A stretch of 8,449 nt of DNA from CBDUBH01 sp965365345 (lineage in GTDB: Bacteria; Bacteroidota; Ignavibacteria; Ignavibacteriales; SURF-24), in NCBI GenBank assembly GCA_965365345.1, contig CBDUBH010000117.1, positions 1 through 8,449 on the forward strand, read 5' to 3'. The first letter of the stretch is position 1. Each line of letters opens with the position of its first letter. Both the position numbers and the translations under genes were made by a program. Positions 4,705 through 8,449 of this stretch are shown piece after piece. The notes under the pieces are model-generated. The model was not told where the DNA came from. It saw nothing but the letters and a program-made list of their open reading frames with translations, and did no database searches.

Positions 4705-5772
4705 TTGAAATTACAGAACGATTTATTTTTACGCGCTATAAAAAAAGAAAAAACCGAAAGAACGCCAATCTGGATTATGCGACAGGCGGGAAGATATTTG
4801 CCAGAATATCGTGCGGTTAGAGCTAAATCAGATTTTCTTACGATGTGCAAAACTCCCGAACTTGCTGCTGAAGTTACAATTCAGCCGATTGATATTATCG
4901 GCGTTGATGCTGCAATTTTGTTTTCTGATATTCTTGTAATTCCCGAAGCAATGGGAATGCATTTGGAAATGAACGAAGGTAAAGGTCCGGTTTTTCATCA
5001 TCCGATAAGAAATGAAGAAGATGCAAAACAATTAAAACAAATTGATCCTTATAAAGATCTGAAATATGTTCTTGATGGTGTTTCACTTACGAAAAAAGAA
5101 TTGAACGGCATAGTTCCGCTTATCGGATTTGCCGGCTCACCCTGGACTTTACTAACTTACATGGTTGAAGGAAAAGGCTCAAAGAATTTTTCTGAAATTA
5201 AAAAATTAATTTATGAAAATCCAAAATTAGCACATAGTTTACTTGATAAAATTGCAGTTTCCGTTGCAGAATATTTATCGGCAAAAATTGAATCCGGAGT
5301 AAATGCAGTTCAAATTTTTGATACTTGGGGCGGAATTTTAAATCAAAGTGATTTTAAAGAATTCAGCTTGAATTATATTCAAAAGGTAATTTCTTTATTG
5401 AAGAAAAATGATGAACCCGTAATTGTTTTTGCAAAAGGTGTTCATTATAATTTGGAAGATTTGGCAAACTCGGGAGCAAATGTTGTCGGCTTGGATTGGA
5501 CAATGAATCTCGGTGAAGTTAGAAAACAAATTGGTGAAAAAGTTGCGCTTCAAGGAAATTTAGATCCAACAATTTTATACGCGCCGAAAGAAAAGATCAG
5601 AGAAGAAGTAAAAAAAGTTTTGGCATCGTATGGAAACGGAAGTGGTCATGTTTTCAATTTAGGACATGGAATTTTACCTGATGTTGATCCGGAAAATGCA
5701 AAAGCTTTGGTGAATTTCGTAAAAGAAGAAAGCAGGATTTTTCACCACGGAGACACAAAGACACAGAGTTGA
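4705..5772 (+). CDS. hemE: Uroporphyrinogen decarboxylase, TTG start, C-terminus altered by inserted cassette
   Basis: This cofactor-free cytoplasmic enzyme removes four acetate carboxyl groups from uroporphyrinogen III to give coproporphyrinogen III, acting on the product of the HemD domain upstream. The family motifs are complete: PIWIMRQAGRYLPEYR (substrate-binding Arg26 and Arg30), ILFSDILV (catalytic-type Asp75), FAGSPWTLLTYMVEG, QIFDTWGG, LQGNLDP, and FNLGHGILPDV (His321). The TTG start is supported by AAGGAG five bases upstream and by an N-terminus that reads directly into family sequence. The length is 355, slightly long, because the last nine residues (HHGDTKTQS) are encoded by the left inverted repeat of the following cassette; the ancestral end was probably near residue 345. 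The stop overlaps the TTG start of the GxxExxY gene. All catalytic regions lie before the altered tail, so the enzyme should be active. Confidence 0.97.
   Translation: MKLQNDLFLRAIKKEKTERTPIWIMRQAGRYLPEYRAVRAKSDFLTMCKTPELAAEVTIQPIDIIGVDAAILFSDILVIPEAMGMHLEMNEGKGPVFHHPIRNEEDAKQLKQIDPYKDLKYVLDGVSLTKKELNGIVPLIGFAGSPWTLLTYMVEGKGSKNFSEIKKLIYENPKLAHSLLDKIAVSVAEYLSAKIESGVNAVQIFDTWGGILNQSDFKEFSLNYIQKVISLLKKNDEPVIVFAKGVHYNLEDLANSGANVVGLDWTMNLGEVRKQIGEKVALQGNLDPTILYAPKEKIREEVKKVLASYGNGSGHVFNLGHGILPDVDPENAKALVNFVKEESRIFHHGDTKTQS
5744..5768 (+). repeat. Left 25-bp inverted repeat of the GxxExxY cassette
   Basis: The sequence begins ACCACGGAGACACAAAG and ends ACACAGAG. It matches the reverse complement of 6167-6191 at 22 of 25 positions. 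It ends exactly one base before the GxxExxY start codon and encodes the last residues of HemE. Confidence 0.9.
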
Positions 5773-6161
5773 GCACAAAGGAATTTTTAAATAAGTTAAG
5801 TGGAGAAATTCTTAATTCTGCAATTGAGGTTCATCGGAATTTGGGTCCCGGACTTTTGGAAAGTGTTTATGAAACTTGTCTTTGTAAGGAATTAGATTGG
5901 CGGGAAATTAAAGTTCAAAGACAAGTTCATTTGCCAATAAAATATAAAAAAGAACTTTTGGATGCCGGTTACAGAATTGATATTCTTGTAGAAAATGAAA
6001 TTATAATTGAAATTAAATCTTGTGATAGTTTGCTGCCCGTTCACGATGCGCAACTTTTAACATATTTAAAATTAGCAAATAAAAAACTCGGGTTACTAAT
6101 AAATTTTAATGTTCCAAAATTAATCGATGGATTCAGAAGAAAGTTAAACGGATATTTATAA
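5769..6161 (+). CDS. GxxExxY family protein (PD-(D/E)XK nuclease-like)
   Basis: The product has 130 residues and is recognised by IEVHRNLGPGLLESVYE (19-35), in which Gly28, Glu31 and Tyr34 form the family name motif. It also has GYRIDILVENEIIIEIKS (68-84): Asp71 followed by Glu81-x-Lys83 has the layout of a PD-(D/E)XK nuclease core. PVHDAQLLTYLKL and LGLLINFNV complete the family. No activity is established for this family to my knowledge, and no haem role is expected. The TTG start overlaps the hemE stop, so translation may be coupled to hemE; no Shine-Dalgarno site is seen, but the start gives a normal N-terminal length. The gene lies almost exactly between two 25-bp inverted repeats (0 bp before the start, 5 bp after the stop), which suggests insertion of a compact cassette between hemE and hemN. 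The family call is firm; mobility is inference. Confidence 0.93.
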   Translation: MSTKEFLNKLSGEILNSAIEVHRNLGPGLLESVYETCLCKELDWREIKVQRQVHLPIKYKKELLDAGYRIDILVENEIIIEIKSCDSLLPVHDAQLLTYLKLANKKLGLLINFNVPKLIDGFRRKLNGYL

Positions 6162-6166
6162 AACCC

Positions 6167-6191
6167 CTCTGTGCCTTTGTGCCTCTGTGGT
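6167..6191 (+). repeat. Right 25-bp inverted repeat of the GxxExxY cassette
   Basis: The sequence begins CTCTGTGCCTTTGTG and ends CCTCTGTGGT. Its reverse complement differs from 5744-5768 at three positions. It begins five bases after the GxxExxY stop codon. A GTG inside it (6171) is in frame with hemN but is not the hemN start. Confidence 0.9.
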
Positions 6192-6203
6192 TATAAATTG
6201 GTT

Positions 6204-6210
6204 AAAGGAG
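6204..6210 (+). promoter_or_regulatory. Ribosome-binding site of hemN
   Basis: AAAGGAG lies five bases before ATG 6216. It rules out the longer reading from the GTG at 6171, which lies in the cassette repeat. Confidence 0.85.
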
Positions 6211-6215
6211 TTAAA

Positions 6216-7592
6216 ATGTTCAATATAGATTTAGATATAATTAGAAAATATGATCGTCCGGGACCAAGATATACATCTTATCCCACTGCTCCGCAATTCA
6301 ATGAAAGTTTTAAACACGAGCAGTATTTTGACGAAATCATAAAATCAAATTCAAGTGAAAAACTTCCTGATCTTTCGCTTTACTATCATCTTCCTTATTG
6401 CGATACGCTTTGCTATTTCTGCGGCTGCAATATGATAATTACTCGCAACCGCGATAGAGTAAAAGAATATGTAAAGTATATCAAAAAAGAAATTGATATG
6501 CTTAGAACATATTTGCATCCCGATAGAAAAGTTACTCAATTACATTGGGGCGGCGGAACTCCGACTCATCTTGACCCTGATGAAATTTCAGATTTAATTT
6601 CTTATGTAAATAAATCTTTTAAATTTGCGGGAAATGCAGAAGAAGGCTGCGAAATTGATCCTCGCGGATTAACAAAAGAACATCTTGCCGCACTTCGTAA
6701 TGGCGGATTTAACCGCATCAGCATGGGTGTTCAGGATTTTAACGAAAAAGTTCAAAAAGCGGTTAACAGAATTCAGCCCGAAGATATTACATTTCAAGCA
6801 GTTCAGTGGGTTCGTGAACTCGGATTTAACAGTATCAATTTAGATTTGATGTATGGCTTGCCTTTTCAAACTATGCAAACTTTTGAAAGCACTGTTGATA
6901 AAATGATAGAACTTTCACCAGATAGAATTGCGGTTTTCAATTATGCGCACGTGCCATGGATGAAAAAGCACATGAACTTAATTAAGCCTGATGATTTGCC
7001 CGTTCCCGAAGAAAAATTACAGATTCTAAAAATGACGATTGAAAAATTGACTTCGGCGGGATACGTTTTTATCGGAATGGATCACTTCGCAAAACCCGAT
7101 GATGAAATGGCAATTGCACTTCGTGAGAAAAAACTTTACAGGAATTTTCAAGGATACAGCACACACGCAGGAACAGATTTATACGCAATGGGAATTACCG
7201 CGATAAGTCAGTTACAAAATATTTACGCGCAAAATTACAAAACCGAAAAAGAATATTTCCAAGCGATTGACAGCGAAATTTTTCCTGTTGCAAAAGGATA
7301 CAAATTAAGTGAAGATGATCATCTTCGCCGAACAGTAATTATGCGTTTGATGTGCGATTTTGAATTGAACATCCCGAGAATTGAAAAAGAATTTAACATA
7401 GATTTCAAAAAATATTTTGCATGGGGATTGAATAATCTTCAAGAAATGGTTGATGATAATTTAGTTGAGATTTCGGATAAGGAAATTAAAATCACCGAAA
7501 TGGGAAGATTGCTTATCCGGAATGTTGCAATGAATTTTGACGGATACATTGAAAGAAAAGAAGACACAGCAAGATATTCAAGAACGGTATAA
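6216..7592 (+). CDS. hemN: Oxygen-independent coproporphyrinogen III dehydrogenase (radical SAM)
   Basis: This cytoplasmic radical S-adenosylmethionine enzyme converts coproporphyrinogen III to protoporphyrinogen IX without oxygen. The product has 458 residues. The iron-sulphur motif YCDTLCYFCGCN gives Cys62, Cys66, Cys69 and Cys71, the same numbering as E. coli HemN (457 residues). Other supporting motifs are RYTSYPTAPQF near the N-terminus, LHWGGGTPTHL, EIDPRGLT, RISMGVQDFN, NLDLMYGLPFQT, FNYAHVPWMKKH, GMDHFAKPDDE and FQGYSTHAGTDL. The N-terminal YTSYPTA and the full-length C-terminal domain mark a true HemN rather than the related HemW. The ATG start with AAAGGAG five bases upstream is clear. 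HemN suggests that haem is made under low oxygen, and with HemH it implies the protoporphyrin branch. A hairpin with a T run follows 14 bp after the stop. Confidence 0.97.
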   Translation: MFNIDLDIIRKYDRPGPRYTSYPTAPQFNESFKHEQYFDEIIKSNSSEKLPDLSLYYHLPYCDTLCYFCGCNMIITRNRDRVKEYVKYIKKEIDMLRTYLHPDRKVTQLHWGGGTPTHLDPDEISDLISYVNKSFKFAGNAEEGCEIDPRGLTKEHLAALRNGGFNRISMGVQDFNEKVQKAVNRIQPEDITFQAVQWVRELGFNSINLDLMYGLPFQTMQTFESTVDKMIELSPDRIAVFNYAHVPWMKKHMNLIKPDDLPVPEEKLQILKMTIEKLTSAGYVFIGMDHFAKPDDEMAIALREKKLYRNFQGYSTHAGTDLYAMGITAISQLQNIYAQNYKTEKEYFQAIDSEIFPVAKGYKLSEDDHLRRTVIMRLMCDFELNIPRIEKEFNIDFKKYFAWGLNNLQEMVDDNLVEISDKEIKITEMGRLLIRNVAMNFDGYIERKEDTARYSRTV

Positions 7593-7606
7593 TTTTTTTG
7601 TTCGTA

Positions 7607-7632
7607 ATTCCGGCTTGTCCGGAATCTTTTTT
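7607..7632 (+). terminator. Terminator-like hairpin after hemN
   Basis: ATTCCGG, a CTTGT loop and CCGGAAT form a 7-bp stem (7607-7625), followed by C and six T residues (7627-7632). The form and position fit a Rho-independent terminator that would separate hemN from hemH. The same hairpin is also a dispersed repeat (4439-4457, and inverted at 7774-7792), so it may not have evolved for termination. Confidence 0.6.
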
Positions 7633-7770
7633 GAATCATGTATTGATTAAATTGCCATTTCGAGTTAAGCATAGTAATTTTTGAAATCAAAGTTTCAATA
7701 AATTATGAAAATTTGAAATCTTCTTATTTGGTAAAAATAATTCCTTTTGTTGATAGAATTGGAGTTAGAA

Positions 7771-7796
7771 AAGATTCCGGACAAGCCGGAATGACA
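7771..7796 (-). repeat. Inverted copy of the ATTCCGG hairpin repeat
   Basis: Read on the minus strand, this gives GTCATTCCGG, CTTGT and CCGGAATCTT, matching the start of the copy at 4436. It faces the copy at 7607-7632 across about 140 bp. On the plus strand it has no T tract, so it would not terminate transcription toward hemH. Confidence 0.65.
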
Positions 7797-7827
7797 TTTT
7801 GATTATATTATTCTATGGTTAATAATT

Positions 7828-7834
7828 GAAAGGA
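7828..7834 (+). promoter_or_regulatory. Ribosome-binding site of hemH
   Basis: GAAAGGA lies five bases before TTG 7840. The nearby ATG at 7815 is out of frame, and the hemH frame is closed by a stop at 7792-7794 with no in-frame ATG between, so the TTG is the start. Confidence 0.8.
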
Positions 7835-7839
7835 AAATC

Positions 7840-8449
7840 TTGAAAAAAACAGCGGTTGTATTATTAAATCTTGGCGGACCCGATTCACTTGAAGCGGTTG
7901 AACCGTTTTTATTCAATCTTTTTTGTGACAGGGATATTTTCAAACTTCCATTTCAAAAAACTTTAGCAAAATTTATTGCAAACAAACGCGCGCCGAAAGT
8001 TCAGGAAGAATACAAACTTATTGGCGGAAAATCTCCCATCGGTGAGTGGACAGAAATTCAAAGAAAAAAATTAGAAGAAAAATTGCGCGCGGTAAATCCG
8101 GATGTTGACGTACTTGTTGCAATGCGTTATTGGCATCCGCTAACAAATGAAGTAGCCGCAAAAATTCAAAATAAAAATTACGAAAAAATAATTTTGCTCC
8201 CTCTTTATCCGCAATTTTCAGTATCAACAACAGGTTCATCATTTAACGAATGGAAAAGAAATTATCAAAATAACGGCGCAGAAGTTATTTACATAAATGA
8301 TTATTTCGAAAATGAAACTTACGCAAAAGCAATAAATGAAAGAATTGATGAAACTCTTTTGAAATTTCCCGAAGAAATCCGCAAAGATGTTCAACTTGTT
8401 TTCAGCGCGCACGGAACTCCCGTAAGTTATGTGAAAAAAGGTGATCCTT
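7840..8449 (+). CDS. hemH: Ferrochelatase, N-terminal part (3' truncated by window edge), TTG start
   Basis: This enzyme inserts ferrous iron into the porphyrin ring in the last step of haem synthesis, and usually associates with the inner face of the cytoplasmic membrane. The 203 visible residues open with KKTAVVLLNLGGPDSLEAV, the standard family start. They continue with GGKSPIGEWT, VAMRYWHPLT, LLPLYPQFSVSTTGSS and VFSAHGTPVSY, where His191 corresponds to the conserved catalytic or metal-binding histidine. Family members have about 310-350 residues, so roughly the last third lies outside the window. TTG is the start, with GAAAGGA five bases upstream. A terminator-like hairpin between hemN and hemH suggests that hemH may have its own promoter in 7633-7827, but I cannot identify one with confidence. 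The presence of HemN makes protoporphyrin the likely substrate rather than coproporphyrin. Confidence 0.96.
   Translation, partial: MKKTAVVLLNLGGPDSLEAVEPFLFNLFCDRDIFKLPFQKTLAKFIANKRAPKVQEEYKLIGGKSPIGEWTEIQRKKLEEKLRAVNPDVDVLVAMRYWHPLTNEVAAKIQNKNYEKIILLPLYPQFSVSTTGSSFNEWKRNYQNNGAEVIYINDYFENETYAKAINERIDETLLKFPEEIRKDVQLVFSAHGTPVSYVKKGDP

Larger units (their letters stand above)
5744..6191 (+). mobile_element. Putative inverted-repeat-bounded GxxExxY cassette
   Basis: This 448-bp unit consists of the left repeat, a single GxxExxY gene and the right repeat, with almost no other sequence. It interrupts an otherwise simple hemE-hemN junction, changes the end of hemE, and lies 12 bp upstream of the hemN ribosome-binding site. 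No transposase is encoded, and I see no obvious target-site duplication immediately outside the repeats. It could be a non-autonomous unit or simply a gene with conserved flanking repeats. Confidence 0.55.

Noticed and set aside
6171..6215. Longer hemN starting at GTG 6171
   Set aside because: The added residues are encoded by the cassette's right inverted repeat. ATG 6216 has AAAGGAG five bases upstream and gives the E. coli cysteine numbering.
7439..7690. Minus-strand open frame across the hemN end and hairpin
   Set aside because: It overlaps the hemN coding region and a repeat, with no recognisable motif or ribosome-binding site.

Overview
The window is an AT-rich bacterial segment in which every supported gene lies on the + strand. 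It holds most of a haem biosynthesis cluster in this order: hemA (5' end missing), hemC, a small lipoprotein gene, a tetR-hemD fusion gene, hemE, a GxxExxY-family gene, hemN, and hemH (3' end missing). The AT richness, the A-rich leaders with few Shine-Dalgarno sites, the frequent TTG starts and the dispersed GTCATYGCGAG...CTCGCAATGAC intergenic repeats suggest the Bacteroidota/Chlorobiota/Ignavibacteriota group. That placement is an inference, since no rRNA or other phylogenetic marker is present.

Layout: 2-748 is the C-terminal part of glutamyl-tRNA reductase. 749-1047 is a repeat-filled gap. 1048-1989 is hemC, followed after 25 bp by a PepSY-like lipoprotein gene (2015-2578). 2579-2997 is a repeat-filled gap ending in an 18-bp palindrome close to the next start. 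2998-4398 encodes one protein with a complete TetR-type regulator followed directly by a complete uroporphyrinogen-III synthase. 4399-4704 is another repeat-filled gap. 4705-5772 is hemE, overlapping by 3 bp a small GxxExxY gene (5769-6161) that is bracketed by 25-bp inverted repeats. 6216-7592 is hemN. 7593-7839 holds a terminator-like hairpin and an inverted copy of it. hemH starts at 7840 and runs off the end.

The enzymes cover these steps: glutamyl-tRNA to glutamate semialdehyde (HemA), porphobilinogen to hydroxymethylbilane (HemC), closure to uroporphyrinogen III (HemD domain), decarboxylation to coproporphyrinogen III (HemE), oxygen-independent conversion to protoporphyrinogen IX (HemN), and iron insertion (HemH). 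HemL, HemB and a protoporphyrinogen oxidase are not in the window. HemN together with HemH points to the protoporphyrin-dependent branch.

The main points of interest are the TetR-HemD fusion with a palindrome just upstream, the inverted-repeat-bounded GxxExxY cassette that also supplies the last nine residues of HemE, and the layered repeat families in nearly every gap, including a 139-bp pair that is about 96% identical and flanks hemC plus the lipoprotein gene.
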